DNA of 64,000 bases from Micromonospora lutea (GTDB lineage: Bacteria; Actinomycetota; Actinomycetes; Mycobacteriales; Micromonosporaceae): the NCBI RefSeq assembly GCF_016863535.1, contig NZ_BOPB01000009.1, positions 372,001 to 436,000 of the forward strand, written 5' to 3'. A program made the translations under genes and the position numbers. Positions 26,009 through 35,408 of this stretch are shown here, one piece after another. Positions within the stretch are counted from its first letter, which is position 1. Each line of letters starts with the position of its first letter. The notes beneath the pieces were generated by a model that worked only from the letters and a program-made list of their open reading frames with translations, did no database searches and was not told the origin of the DNA.

Positions 26009-27193
26009 TCAGGCTCCGGGTAGCGCGAGCATCTGGTCCAGCGCCACCCGGGCGTGGTGCGCGGTGTCGGTGTCGACCGTGATCTGGTTGACCACCCGTC
26101 CGGCGACCAGTTCCTCCAGCGCCCAGACCAGGTGCGGCAGATCGATCCGGTTCATCGTCGAGCAGTAGCAGACCGCCCGGTCCAAGAACATGATCTGCTT
26201 GTCCGGGTGGGCCAGCGCGAGGCGGCGGACCAGGTTCAGCTCGGTGCCGATGGCCCACGCGGAGCCGGCCGGAGCCGCCTCGATGGTCCGGATGATGTAC
26301 TCCGTCGACCCGACCAGGTCGGCGGCCCGCACCACCTCGTGCCGGCATTCCGGGTGGACCAGTACGTTCACGCCCGGCACCCGGTCCCGAACGTCGTTGA
26401 CGCTCTCGAGCGTGAACCGGCCGTGCACCGAGCAGTGCCCACGCCAGAGGATCATCTTCGCGTCGCGCAGCTGCATCGCGGTGAGCCCGCCGTTCGGCTT
26501 GTGCGGGTCGAAGAGGACGCAGTCCTCCAGGGAGAAGCCCATTTCCAGCACGGCGGTGTTGCGGCCCAGGTGCTGGTCAGGCAGGAAGAGCACCTTCTCG
26601 CCCTGCTGGTACGCCCATTCCAGGGCCCGCTTCGCGTTCGACGAGGTGCAGACCACCCCGCCGTTACGCCCGACGAAGCCCTTGATGTCCGCCGAGGAGT
26701 TCATGTAGGTGACCGGGACGGTCCGCTCCGCCAGGCCCAGCTCGGTGAGCACGTCCCAGGCGTTCTCGACCTGCGGCAGTGCCGCCATGTCCGCCATCGA
26801 GCAGCCGGCGGCCAGGTCAGGCAGGACGACCTGCTGCGCGGGAGAGGTGAGGATGTCCGCGCTCTCGGCCATGAAGTGCACGCCGCAGAAGACGATGTAC
26901 TCGGCCTGCGGTCGGGCAGCGGCCTCGCGGGCCAGCTTGAACGAGTCGCCGGTCACGTCGGCGAACTGGATCACCTCGTCGCGCTGGTAGTGGTGGCCCA
27001 GCACGAAGACCCGTTCGCCGAGCGCGGCCTTGGCCGCCGTGGCGCGGGCCACCAGGTCAGGGTCGCTCGGTGCCGGTAGGTCTCCCGGACACTCCACGCC
27101 ACGTTCGGTGGCGGGGTCGCTGCCGCGGCCGAGGAGCAGCAGCGCAGTGGCGGTGTTGGAGGGTTCAACCCAGGTCGACGTCACGCCCTCCAT
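26009..27193 (-). CDS. nadA: Quinolinate synthase
   Basis: 394 residues from ATG 27193; GTG 27184 is an equally possible start. NadA condenses iminoaspartate with dihydroxyacetone phosphate to make quinolinate for NAD synthesis, using a 4Fe-4S cluster. The three cluster cysteines are in YIVFCGVHFMAES, GVVCTSSNAKRAL and LVHPECRHEV. GHHYQRDEVIQFAD and PVTYMNSSADIKGF are also diagnostic. It starts 60 bases from the divergent glycerate kinase gene. The usual partners nadB and nadC are not in the window. It ends at a hairpin. Confidence 0.95.
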   Translation of the reverse strand: MEGVTSTWVEPSNTATALLLLGRGSDPATERGVECPGDLPAPSDPDLVARATAAKAALGERVFVLGHHYQRDEVIQFADVTGDSFKLAREAAARPQAEYIVFCGVHFMAESADILTSPAQQVVLPDLAAGCSMADMAALPQVENAWDVLTELGLAERTVPVTYMNSSADIKGFVGRNGGVVCTSSNAKRALEWAYQQGEKVLFLPDQHLGRNTAVLEMGFSLEDCVLFDPHKPNGGLTAMQLRDAKMILWRGHCSVHGRFTLESVNDVRDRVPGVNVLVHPECRHEVVRAADLVGSTEYIIRTIEAAPAGSAWAIGTELNLVRRLALAHPDKQIMFLDRAVCYCSTMNRIDLPHLVWALEELVAGRVVNQITVDTDTAHHARVALDQMLALPGA

Positions 27194-27252
27194 GGTCCCA
27201 CAGCATGACCGTCGTGCCGTCCGTACGGGTGTGGGCTGCCACACTGCCAGGC

Positions 27253-28392
27253 ATGCGCGTACTGCTCTGCCCGGACAAGTTCGCCGGTACGCTGCCGGCC
27301 CCGCAGGTCGCCGCCGCCGTGGCCGACGGCTGGCGGGAGGTGGCGCCCGGAGACGAGCTGCTGGTCAGACCGCTGGCCGACGGGGGACCGGGTTTCCTCG
27401 ACGTGCTCGCCGAGGCGCTGCCGGGCCAGCGGGTCCCGGTGTCGACAACCGATCCACTGGGTCGTCCGGTCGCCGGTGAGATGCTGCTCACCGACGGCGG
27501 CGCGGTCGCGTGGCTGGAAAGCGCTCAGGCCTGCGGCCTGCACCTGCTCGCCGCCGCCGAACGGAACCCGTTGGTCACCACGTCGTACGGCCTGGGTCTG
27601 CTGATCGCCGCTGCCGTCGAGTCCGGCGCGCGCACGGTGGTGGTCGGGCTCGGTGGCTCGGCCACCAACGACGGTGGTGCGGGAATGCTCGCCGCCCTCG
27701 GTGCGGTGGGGCTGGACGACAGTGGCGCGGCCCTGCCGTACGGCGGTGCGGCGCTGGCTGCGGCGGCGACGCTCGACGGGGCACCCCGGCTGCGGGACGC
27801 CCGACTGATCGCCGCCACCGACGTCGACAACCCGTTGCTCGGGTTGCACGGCACGAGCAACGTCTTCGGACCGCAGAAGGGGGCCGACCGGGCCGACGTG
27901 CTGCTGCTCGACGCCGCCCTCGGACGCTGGGCCGAGGTGCTGGAGCGCGACCTGCCGGGCTGCCCCAGCGGGCTGGGCGCGCTGCCGGGCGGCGGCGCGG
28001 CGGGCGGTGTCGGTGCCGCGCTGCTCGCGCTCGGCGGTCGGTGCGAGTCCGGCATCGGGCTGGTCAGCCGGGCCGTCGGGCTGGAGACGGTGCTCGACGA
28101 GGTCGATCTGGTGGTCACCGGGGAGGGCCGGTTCGACCACCAGTCGCTGCGCGGCAAGGTGGTGGCCGGAGTGGCCGGCGCGGCACGCGACCGGGGCGTA
28201 CCCTGCGTGGTGCTCGCCGGTCAGGTCAGCACCGGGCGACGGGAGGCGGCGTCGGTCGGGGTCACCGACACGTACAGCCTGGTGGAGCACTTCGGCGGCG
28301 AGGAGCGCGGCGGGCTGGCCGCCGCCCTGGAGCGGCCGGCGCAGGGGCTGCGGGAGCTGGGTGCCCGGCTGGCCCGGCAGTGGAGCCGCTGA
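27253..28392 (+). CDS. glxK: Glycerate kinase (GlxK/GarK family)
   Basis: 379 residues from ATG 27253. The family signature begins MRVLLCPDKFAGTL with PADGG-like LADGGPGFLDVL; then VVVGLGGSATNDGGAGMLAALG, ATDVDNPLLG and LVVTGEGRFDHQSLRGKVV follow, all standard in type-2 glycerate kinases. It phosphorylates D-glycerate (to 2-phosphoglycerate in characterised members). The same gene sits near adoK and erpA in M. tuberculosis (Rv2205c). It shares a short divergent gap with nadA. Confidence 0.92.
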   Translation: MRVLLCPDKFAGTLPAPQVAAAVADGWREVAPGDELLVRPLADGGPGFLDVLAEALPGQRVPVSTTDPLGRPVAGEMLLTDGGAVAWLESAQACGLHLLAAAERNPLVTTSYGLGLLIAAAVESGARTVVVGLGGSATNDGGAGMLAALGAVGLDDSGAALPYGGAALAAAATLDGAPRLRDARLIAATDVDNPLLGLHGTSNVFGPQKGADRADVLLLDAALGRWAEVLERDLPGCPSGLGALPGGGAAGGVGAALLALGGRCESGIGLVSRAVGLETVLDEVDLVVTGEGRFDHQSLRGKVVAGVAGAARDRGVPCVVLAGQVSTGRREAASVGVTDTYSLVEHFGGEERGGLAAALERPAQGLRELGARLARQWSR

Positions 28393-28448
28393 CCCGGTCC
28401 CCACCGAGTGCCTGGTCACGCCGCCGGGTCACGCGGCCAGCGGCGGCC

Positions 28449-28454
28449 TACAAT
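28449..28454 (+). promoter_or_regulatory. Candidate -10 box upstream of erpA
   Basis: TACAAT, a good sigma-70-type -10, lies about 90 bases before the erpA GTG in an otherwise G+C-rich gap. No clear -35 is visible at 17 bp. Confidence 0.35.
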
Positions 28455-28543
28455 CAGAAACTGGACCACTGTGGGAATCGCTGACCGGCGGCTGACGTTG
28501 GCCAGGGGAGGACCACACCGACGCGCCGCAGGGAGAATTCCAC

Positions 28544-28912
28544 GTGACCACGCCAGCGCAGACCGAGTCGACCGAGGCCAAGGCCCCCACGTCCGTCGTC
28601 CTCACCGACGTCGCGGCGCAGAAGGTCAAGGCCCTGATCGAGCAGGAGGGCCGCGACGACCTGCGGCTCCGGGTCGCCGTGCAGCCGGGCGGCTGCTCCG
28701 GCCTGCGGTACCAGCTCTTCTTCGACGAGCGTTCGCTCGACGGTGACGTCGTCACCGACTACGACGGTGTCGAGGTCGTCGTTGACCGGATGAGCGCCCC
28801 CTACCTGGCCGGCGCCACCATCGACTTCGCCGACCGGATCGACGCCCAGGGCTTCACGATCGACAACCCCAACGCAGGCAACTCCTGCGCCTGCGGAGAC
28901 TCCTTCAGCTGA
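28544..28912 (+). CDS. erpA: Iron-sulfur cluster carrier/insertion protein (ErpA/HesB family)
   Basis: 122 residues from GTG 28544 after a GGGAGA site. The three cluster-binding cysteines of A-type carriers are in QPGGCSGLRYQ and NSCACGDSF. It hands 2Fe-2S or 4Fe-4S clusters to target enzymes; in this neighbourhood quinolinate synthase and the Rieske protein are plausible clients. M. tuberculosis has the same gene next to adoK and glycerate kinase (Rv2204c). It is transcribed alone, with a palindrome about 85 bases downstream. Confidence 0.93.
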   Translation: MTTPAQTESTEAKAPTSVVLTDVAAQKVKALIEQEGRDDLRLRVAVQPGGCSGLRYQLFFDERSLDGDVVTDYDGVEVVVDRMSAPYLAGATIDFADRIDAQGFTIDNPNAGNSCACGDSFS

Positions 28913-28996
28913 CTCCCAGCTCCACCCAGACGGCGGCACGGCCTCACCAGGCCCTGCCGCCGTCCGCACCTCCCCGCCCTCTCCCCCGCCCCGCAG

Positions 28997-29059
28997 GGTT
29001 GATCATGAGGTTGTTGTCATCCACACCGGCGTGGCGTGACAACAACCTCATGATCAACC
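28997..29059. repeat. Long perfect palindrome (23-bp arms)
   Basis: GGTTGATCATGAGGTTGTTG-TCA (28997-29019) and its exact reverse complement (29037-29059) flank a 17-base loop that can itself pair CCAC with GTGG. It lies between erpA and adoK, is less G+C-rich than its surroundings, and could terminate erpA. It looks like a dispersed palindromic repeat, although only one copy is in the window. Confidence 0.85.
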
Positions 29060-29111
29060 GTGCTGAGGTTCGGGTGGCGGGGCGGTCGCTTGGGGGCGGG
29101 GGTGCCGGTAG

Positions 29112-30125
<1,014 letters not shown>

Positions 30126-30177
30126 CCCCGCCGCCTCCCCGACCCCCGTCCGGCACGAGACCTGCCGCCCGGTTCAT

Positions 30178-30251
30178 GATTTGCGCAACTTCCCTGTTGT
30201 TGCTGCCACGCGGGCGTTGGAGCCAGCAACTTCGGTGAAGTTGTGCGGATC
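30178..30251. repeat. Imperfect palindromic repeat downstream of adoK
   Basis: GATTTGCGCAACTTCCCTGT... (30178-30207) is roughly complementary to AGCCAGCAACTTCGGTGAAG... (30221-30251), sharing GCGCAACTTC/GAAGTTGTGC and TTGCTG/CAGCAA blocks. It lies between convergent adoK and tusA and may terminate both. Confidence 0.6.
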
Positions 30252-30280
30252 TTCGGGTCGGTTAGGCGGGACCTGCGGGG

Positions 30281-30532
30281 TCAGCGTGTTCGGCGGACCC
30301 GGTAGGCGGGGCCGGGAGCGGGACCGAGGTACTCCTGCTGGCGCATGCGGCACCAGGCCGGGATGTCCACCGCCGCAGCGGGGTCGTCGGCGAGCACCCG
30401 CACCACCGCGCCGACCGGCAGCTCCGGCAGGCGGCGGGCGAGCGCGATCACCGGCAGCGGGCAACGTTGGCCAAGGCAGTCGAGCACCTCGTCGGCGGGG
30501 GCGCCGGAAGCCGCGGGGTCGGAGGTCGTCAC
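30281..30532 (-). CDS. TusA-family sulfurtransferase
   Basis: 83 residues from GTG 30532, overlapping the cysteine desulfurase stop (GTGA). The core CLGQRCPLPVIALARRL carries the Cys-Pro-x-Pro motif that accepts sulfur from a desulfurase in TusA proteins; VGAVVRVLADDPAAAVDIPAW is the rest of the two-layer fold. Coupling to the desulfurase gene directly upstream suggests a relay passing sulfur on to tRNA thiolation, molybdopterin or another thio-cofactor; the final acceptor is not shown. Confidence 0.9.
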   Translation of the reverse strand: MTTSDPAASGAPADEVLDCLGQRCPLPVIALARRLPELPVGAVVRVLADDPAAAVDIPAWCRMRQQEYLGPAPGPAYRVRRTR

Positions 30533-31680
30533 AGGCCCGTCACCCCCGCCTCCGCCCGCAGGTCGGCGACGATCTGCGGTAGTTCGGTGAGGAAGCGTTC
30601 CACGTCGGCCTCGGTGGTGCCGGCGTGCAGGGAGACCCGGACGTTGCCGTGCGAGAGCACCCCCATCGCCTCCAGCACGTGTGAGGGGCGCAGGGTGGCG
30701 GAGGTGCACGACGAGCCCGACGAGACAGCGAAACCCCGCCGATCCAGCGCGTGCAGCAACGCCTCGCCGTCGACGTACAGGCAGGAGAAGGTCACCAGGT
30801 GCGGCAGCCGGTGCTCCGGATCGCCGACCACCTCCACGTCCGGCACCTCGGCGGCCACCCGGGCCCGGATCCGGTCCACCAGCGCGGACAGCCGCACCGC
30901 CTGGGCCGCCGCGTCGGCCGCCGCCGCGCGCAGGCTCGCCGCCGCCGCCACCACCGCGGGCAGGTTGACCGTGCCGGGCGTACGCCCCGACTCACGCTCG
31001 TCGGACGGCCAGGGCGACTCCCAGCGGGTGCCTTTGCGGACCACGAGCAGCCCGACGCCGGGCGGACCGCCCCACTTGCGGGCACTCGCGGTCAACACCG
31101 ACCAGCCGGTCGGCACCGGTGCCCGGCCCACCACCTGCGCGGCGTCGACGCAGAGCGGCACCCCCGCCTCGGCGCAGGCCGCCGCGGCGGCCTCGACCGG
31201 CTGGACGGTGCCCACCTCGTGGCTGGCCGCGATCAGCGCGGCCGACGCCACCTGAGCCCCGGCGACCGCCGTCGACCAGGCGTCCAGATCCAGTCGGCCG
31301 AGACGGTCGACCGGCACCTCGACGGCCCTACCGCCGCCGGCCACGTGCTGTTCGGCGGCGTACAGCACGGCTGAGTGTTCGATCGCCGAGTGCACCAGGA
31401 CACTGCCGACCCGTCGGCGTCCGCGCAGGCCACCGAGGACGGCCGTGTGTGCGGCGCTGGTGCCGCTGGGGGTGAAGGACAGCTCGTCGGGGCGTACACC
31501 GAGGGTGTCGGCGGTGGCCTCGCGGGCCGCGTCGAGCAACTGGCGGGCGCGCCGCGCCTGGGAGTAGAGCCGATCGGGGTCGGCCCAGCCGTCGTCGAGC
31601 GCGGCCAGCAGCGCCTGCCGGGCGACCGGGTGCAGCGGCGCGGCGGTGGCCGCGTCCAGGTAGACGGGGGAGGGAGTCAC
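30529..31680 (-). CDS. Cysteine desulfurase (class V aminotransferase, IscS/NifS type)
   Basis: 383 residues from GTG 31680 (VTPSPVYLDAATAAPLHPVA). PLP-binding features: SAIEHSAVLYAAEQH, the Asp in LCVDAAQVVGR and the Schiff-base Lys in TASARKWGGPPG. The persulfide Cys is in VSSGSSCTSATLRPSHVL. It abstracts sulfur from cysteine as a persulfide. It is coupled to the TusA-like gene, so it probably loads that carrier rather than the main Suf cluster pathway. It is divergent from ctaC over 192 bp. Confidence 0.93.
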   Translation of the reverse strand: MTPSPVYLDAATAAPLHPVARQALLAALDDGWADPDRLYSQARRARQLLDAAREATADTLGVRPDELSFTPSGTSAAHTAVLGGLRGRRRVGSVLVHSAIEHSAVLYAAEQHVAGGGRAVEVPVDRLGRLDLDAWSTAVAGAQVASAALIAASHEVGTVQPVEAAAAACAEAGVPLCVDAAQVVGRAPVPTGWSVLTASARKWGGPPGVGLLVVRKGTRWESPWPSDERESGRTPGTVNLPAVVAAAASLRAAAADAAAQAVRLSALVDRIRARVAAEVPDVEVVGDPEHRLPHLVTFSCLYVDGEALLHALDRRGFAVSSGSSCTSATLRPSHVLEAMGVLSHGNVRVSLHAGTTEADVERFLTELPQIVADLRAEAGVTGL

Positions 31681-31872
31681 GTCTGCCCACGCTATCGCCT
31701 CGGTCGGCACAAGATCCCCGGTCGGGTGGGGACAACGACCCCAACCGGGTCCAGCCTGGCATGGTCGAGTAATCTGCGACCGTCGGTGACGCCTTTGCCG
31801 CCGGTGCGGCGGCTCCGCTCGGCGGAGCCGGCCGGAACGAGACACCGCGGCGCGCTAGGGAGGCAGGACCAG

Positions 31873-32835
31873 GTGGTCGCAAGGAGTTCGGAGGTACGGC
31901 CGACGGCCGTACGGCGCAGCGCATCCCCGCGAGCCGGTGGGCGTCGTGCCGGGCGTCTCGCCGGGCTCGGATTCGGTGGGGCGGCTCTGCTGGTCCTGCT
32001 CACGGGCTGTGACGTCGGAGCAGCGGTTGACGGCTTCGGTTGGCCGCAGGGCGGCATCACTCCTGAGTCACGGCGGATGTACGACCTGTGGATCGCCTCG
32101 TGCGTCGCGGCGCTCGCGGTCGGCTTCCTGGTCTGGGGCCTGATCTTCTGGTGTGTCGTCCGCTACCGCAAGCGGGGCAACGAACTGCCGGTGCAGACCC
32201 GCTACAACCTGCCGATGGAGTTCCTCTACACCATCGCGCCGGTGCTGATCGTCTCGGTGCTGTTCTACTACACCGCGGTGGTGCAGACCGACGTGGTGAA
32301 GACCACCAGCAACCCCGACGTCACCGTCGAGGTCGTGGCCTTCAAGTGGAACTGGCAGTTCAACTACCGCGACGGTCAGGGTGTCGAGGCTGACACCACC
32401 GCGTCGGTGCTCGGCACCAGCGAGGTCATCCCGATCCTGGTGCTGCCGACCAACCGGTCCATCCGGTTCGAGGAGACCAGCCGCGACGTCATCCACTCGT
32501 TCTGGGTGCCCGAGATGCTGTTCAAGCGGGACGTCATGCCCGGCAGCATCCGCAACGTCTTCGAGGTCTCCTCACTGGAGAGCGAGGGAGCGTACGTGGG
32601 CCGCTGCGCCGAGCTGTGCGGCAGTTACCACGCCTTCATGAACTTCGAGCTGCGGGTCGTCTCACCGGAGAACTTCGACCGCTTCCTCACGGCCAAGCAG
32701 GGCGGTGCCTCGACCCAGGAGGCGTTGACGTCCATCGGCGAGGAGCCGTACGCGATCACCACGAAGCCGTTCGAGACGCGGCGGACCGAGAGCAACTTCA
32801 ACCCGGACACTGTTCCGGCCGGCACGGGAAGCTGA
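31873..32835 (+). CDS. ctaC: Cytochrome c oxidase subunit II (aa3 type)
   Basis: 320 residues from GTG 31873. A lipobox LLTGC places the lipidated Cys at about residue 46; two transmembrane helices follow (about 72-93 and 116-134). The extracellular cupredoxin domain holds the CuA ligands His208 (DVIHSFWVPE), Cys245, Glu247, Cys249, His253 and Met256 (CAELCGSYHAFM). It receives electrons from the bound cytochrome c of QcrC in the actinobacterial bc-aa3 supercomplex. ctaF follows after 10 bp; ctaD (subunit I) is not next to it. Confidence 0.95.
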   Translation: MVARSSEVRPTAVRRSASPRAGGRRAGRLAGLGFGGAALLVLLTGCDVGAAVDGFGWPQGGITPESRRMYDLWIASCVAALAVGFLVWGLIFWCVVRYRKRGNELPVQTRYNLPMEFLYTIAPVLIVSVLFYYTAVVQTDVVKTTSNPDVTVEVVAFKWNWQFNYRDGQGVEADTTASVLGTSEVIPILVLPTNRSIRFEETSRDVIHSFWVPEMLFKRDVMPGSIRNVFEVSSLESEGAYVGRCAELCGSYHAFMNFELRVVSPENFDRFLTAKQGGASTQEALTSIGEEPYAITTKPFETRRTESNFNPDTVPAGTGS

Positions 32836-32845
32836 GGCAACCGGC

Positions 32846-33274
32846 ATGAAGACCGAGTGGCGTATCTTCCTGATCATCGCCGGGTTCCTGCTGTTCGCCA
32901 GCGTCCTGTACGGCGCCTGGACGTGGGGCGAGTCGGACGGTCGGATCGAGTGGATCGGCACCGTGGCCCTCCTGCTGTCGTTCCTGCTCTGCGCGATGTG
33001 TGGCGGCTTCTTCTGGTTCGTCTCCCGCCGTATCGACCTGCGCCCGGAGGACCGGCCGGACGCTGAGATCGCTGACGGCGCGGGCGAGATCGGCTTCTTC
33101 AGCCCGGGTAGCTACTGGCCGTTCGCACTGGCGCTGGCCGCCGCGCTCGGCGGTCTGGGCCTGGCGTTCTGGCAGTACTGGATGATCGGCCTTGGCGCGG
33201 TGGCCGTGATCATGGCCGCCTGTGGCCTGCTGTTCGAGTACTACAGCGGCACCCGGCGTACCGCCGAGCACTGA
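32846..33274 (+). CDS. ctaF: Cytochrome c oxidase subunit IV (actinobacterial CtaF)
   Basis: 142 residues with four hydrophobic helices: MKTEWRIFLIIAGFLLFASV, TVALLLSFLLCAMCGGFFWF, WPFALALAAALGGLGLAFW and GLGAVAVIMAACGLLFEYY. The pattern MKTEWRIF...YGAWTWGESDGRIEW is typical of actinobacterial CtaF, a structural subunit of the aa3 oxidase. It is 10 bp behind ctaC and the pair ends at a strong hairpin. Confidence 0.93.
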   Translation: MKTEWRIFLIIAGFLLFASVLYGAWTWGESDGRIEWIGTVALLLSFLLCAMCGGFFWFVSRRIDLRPEDRPDAEIADGAGEIGFFSPGSYWPFALALAAALGGLGLAFWQYWMIGLGAVAVIMAACGLLFEYYSGTRRTAEH

Positions 33275-33284
33275 ACCTCGAAGC

Positions 33285-33320
33285 ACGACAGGGCCCGCCC
33301 CTCGGGGCGGGCCCTGTCGT
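33285..33320. terminator. Bidirectional terminator after ctaF
   Basis: Perfect 17-bp arms (33285-33301 and 33304-33320, ACGACAGGGCCCGCCCC) with a 2-base loop, between convergent ctaF and the zinc-ribbon gene. Confidence 0.9.
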
Positions 33321-33330
33321 CGTCGGTGGG

Positions 33331-33528
33331 TCAGGCAGCACGGTGCTGGACCGTCTTGCGACGGCGCATCGCCCGGCGCGGCGCGTGGATGATGAACGTG
33401 ACGATCGCCGCCCCGCAGCCGGTGCAGGCGAGCTCGGGGCAGTCGGCACCGTGACCGTCGACGCAGGGCGGTGCCTCGAACGGCTGGCTGCTGCCGCAGG
33501 TGTCGCAGTGAAGCTGTCGCTCCGACAC
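33331..33528 (-). CDS. Small zinc-ribbon protein
   Basis: 65 residues from GTG 33528 with GGAGAGG upstream. Six cysteines arranged as CDTC, two single Cys in PPCVDGHGADCPEL, and CTGCGAAIVTF suggest a zinc ribbon. The C-terminus is strongly basic (RRAMRRRKTVQHRA). The longer frame to 33633 has no ribosome site. The function is unknown; a nucleic-acid-binding or chaperone-like accessory role is guesswork. It is separated by about 190 bp from trpD in the same direction. Confidence 0.78.
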   Translation of the reverse strand: MSERQLHCDTCGSSQPFEAPPCVDGHGADCPELACTGCGAAIVTFIIHAPRRAMRRRKTVQHRAA

Positions 33529-33714
33529 GGACCTCTCCTTCCGTTCGGCGGCCAGGTCGGCGGAGATCGCCGGAACTACTCGGGTGTAGTTTCCCATGGC
33601 CGTCCGACAGCCGATCCGCGCACCGGGCGGCACGGAGTCGGCCGACGGGTGCGGTGGTGGGTGCGGAACAGCTCCGACCTCGGCCGGATCGAGCCGGAAG
33701 GACGCGAGCGGGGG

Positions 33715-34761
33715 TCAGACGGCGCCGGCGATCTTGATCCAGCGGTCGAGGGTGCGGGCCGCCGCCCCGGAGTCGATCGCCTCGGCGGCCCGGTCCAGGC
33801 CGGCGCGGAGCGCCTCGGTCAGATCGCCGTCCAGGGGTCCCTGGGTGGCCAGCGCCGCCGCGGCGTTGACCAGGACCGCGTCGCGCACCGGTCCCGGCTC
33901 GCCGGCGAGCAGGCGCCGAGCGACGTCGGCGTTGTGGGCCGCGTCGCCCCCGCGCAGGTCGGCGAGGGTGGCCCGGGGTACGCCGAGGTCGATCGCGTCC
34001 ACCACGGTCTCTCTGACGGTGCCGTTCTGGGCGATCCAGAACCGGGTCGCGGCGGCGGTGGTGAACTCGTCCAGCCCGTCCTCGCCGCGCATGACCAGCA
34101 CCGAGTCGCCCCGCGCCGCGAAGACGGCCGCCATCACCGGCGCCATCGTCTCGTCGAAGCAGCCGACGGCACCGGCGTGGGGACGGGCCGGATTGGTCAA
34201 CGGGCCGAGAAAGTTGAAGGTGGTCGGCACCCCCAGCTCCCGGCGGACCGGACCCGCGTGGCGCATGCCGGGGTGGAACCGGGCGGCGAAGCAGAAACCG
34301 ATGCCCGCCTCGGCCACGCACCGGGCCACCTGCTCGGGCCCGAGATCCAGTGGGATGCCGAGGAACTCCAGCAGGTCGGCGGTGCCGCAGGAGGACGAGG
34401 CGGCCCGGTTGCCGTGCTTGACCACGCGTACGCCGGCCCCGGCCACGACCAGCGCCGTCATCGTGGAGATGTTGACCGTGTGCGCGAGGTCGCCACCGGT
34501 GCCGACGACGTCGATCGCCTCGGCGCGTACCTCCTCGGGCAACTCGATCGGGACGGCCCGGCGGAGCATCGCCTCGACCAGCCCGGTCACCTCGGCCGGA
34601 GTCTCGCCCTTGGCTCTCAGCGCCACGGCGAAGCCGGCGATCTGGGTCGGCTCGGCCGACCCGGACATGATCTCGCCCATCGCCCAGGCGGTGTCGGCGG
34701 CGGGTAGTTCCTCACCGCGCAGCAGCGCGGCGAGCAGGAGCGGCCAGGTCCGATCGCCCAT
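33715..34761 (-). CDS. trpD: Anthranilate phosphoribosyltransferase
   Basis: 348 residues. GTGGD (about 87-91) binds [24 protein letters not shown] and [19 protein letters not shown] are the signature segments, and [15 protein letters not shown] the C-terminal one. It makes phosphoribosyl anthranilate in tryptophan synthesis. No other trp gene is near. The position next to ctaE-qcrCAB is conserved in actinobacteria (M. tuberculosis Rv2192c), so this is a displaced pathway gene rather than part of a trp operon. Confidence 0.96.
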   Translation of the reverse strand: MGDRTWPLLLAALLRGEELPAADTAWAMGEIMSGSAEPTQIAGFAVALRAKGETPAEVTGLVEAMLRRAVPIELPEEVRAEAIDVVGTGGDLAHTVNISTMTALVVAGAGVRVVKHGNRAASSSCGTADLLEFLGIPLDLGPEQVARCVAEAGIGFCFAARFHPGMRHAGPVRRELGVPTTFNFLGPLTNPARPHAGAVGCFDETMAPVMAAVFAARGDSVLVMRGEDGLDEFTTAAATRFWIAQNGTVRETVVDAIDLGVPRATLADLRGGDAAHNADVARRLLAGEPGPVRDAVLVNAAAALATQGPLDGDLTEALRAGLDRAAEAIDSGAAARTLDRWIKIAGAV

Positions 34762-34845
34762 GGTGGGCCTCCCGAGCAGACGGTTGCGGGTGGGACGGGA
34801 CCGGCGCCGGCTCGCCCGGCGCCGTGGCGGTGCCGGAGTGGGACG

Positions 34846-35244
34846 TCAGGCGGGCGCGTTCGCGCGCAGCAGATCGGTCACGGTGGCGGCGGTGGTGACC
34901 GGGTCCAGCGGGTGAACCAGAGTGGCGTCGACCTCGGCGAAGGACGCCAGCCAGCGGTCGGCGGCGCGGGCGATCACCACACAGGTCGGTGGGGCATCGT
35001 CCGGCAGATCATCCTTGATCTGCCGGGCGATGCCGATGCCACCGCCGGGGCTGGCCTCACCGTCGAGCAGCATCAGATCGATCTCGTAGTCGTCGACCAG
35101 TCGGATGCACTCGGCGTAGGTGGACGCCTCGACGAACTCGATTCGCAGGTCGGCCGCGGGTCGGGTGCCGACGGCGAGCCGCATCCGGTCCCGCACCTGC
35201 GGGTCGTCGCTGTAGAGCAGGACGGTGCACAGACGCTCGCTCAT
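34846..35244 (-). CDS. Stand-alone response-regulator receiver-like protein
   Basis: 132 residues with a CheY-like alpha/beta pattern: the acidic pair in VLLYSDDPQVRDRM, the phospho-acceptor Asp in YEIDLMLLDGEASPGG and a switch-type Ala/Lys region replaced by CVVIARAADRWL. There is no output domain and no kinase gene nearby. The expected Lys near the end of strand 5 is not evident (the segment reads ATLVHPLDP), so signalling may be altered. It sits between trpD and ctaG, all on the same strand. Confidence 0.75.
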   Translation of the reverse strand: MSERLCTVLLYSDDPQVRDRMRLAVGTRPAADLRIEFVEASTYAECIRLVDDYEIDLMLLDGEASPGGGIGIARQIKDDLPDDAPPTCVVIARAADRWLASFAEVDATLVHPLDPVTTAATVTDLLRANAPA

Positions 35245-35408
35245 GCCGACACTCCGCTTCGCTTCGTGCCGTCCTGAGGCTCATTCGCACCCAGCTCGAC
35301 TGGCTCGCTCATGGCTTCCAACGGCTCCCACTTCGTAGCTGCGTGGCTGATCGTACCGGTCGGTGTGGTGCGGGTGACACGCCGCCCCGGGCCGGTTGCC
35401 GATGTCCC

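Noticed and set aside
30453..30480. tRNA-like or other structured RNA genes in gaps
   Set aside because: I scanned gaps for the T-loop GGTTCGAATCC pattern and paired acceptor ends and found no convincing tRNA anywhere in the window.
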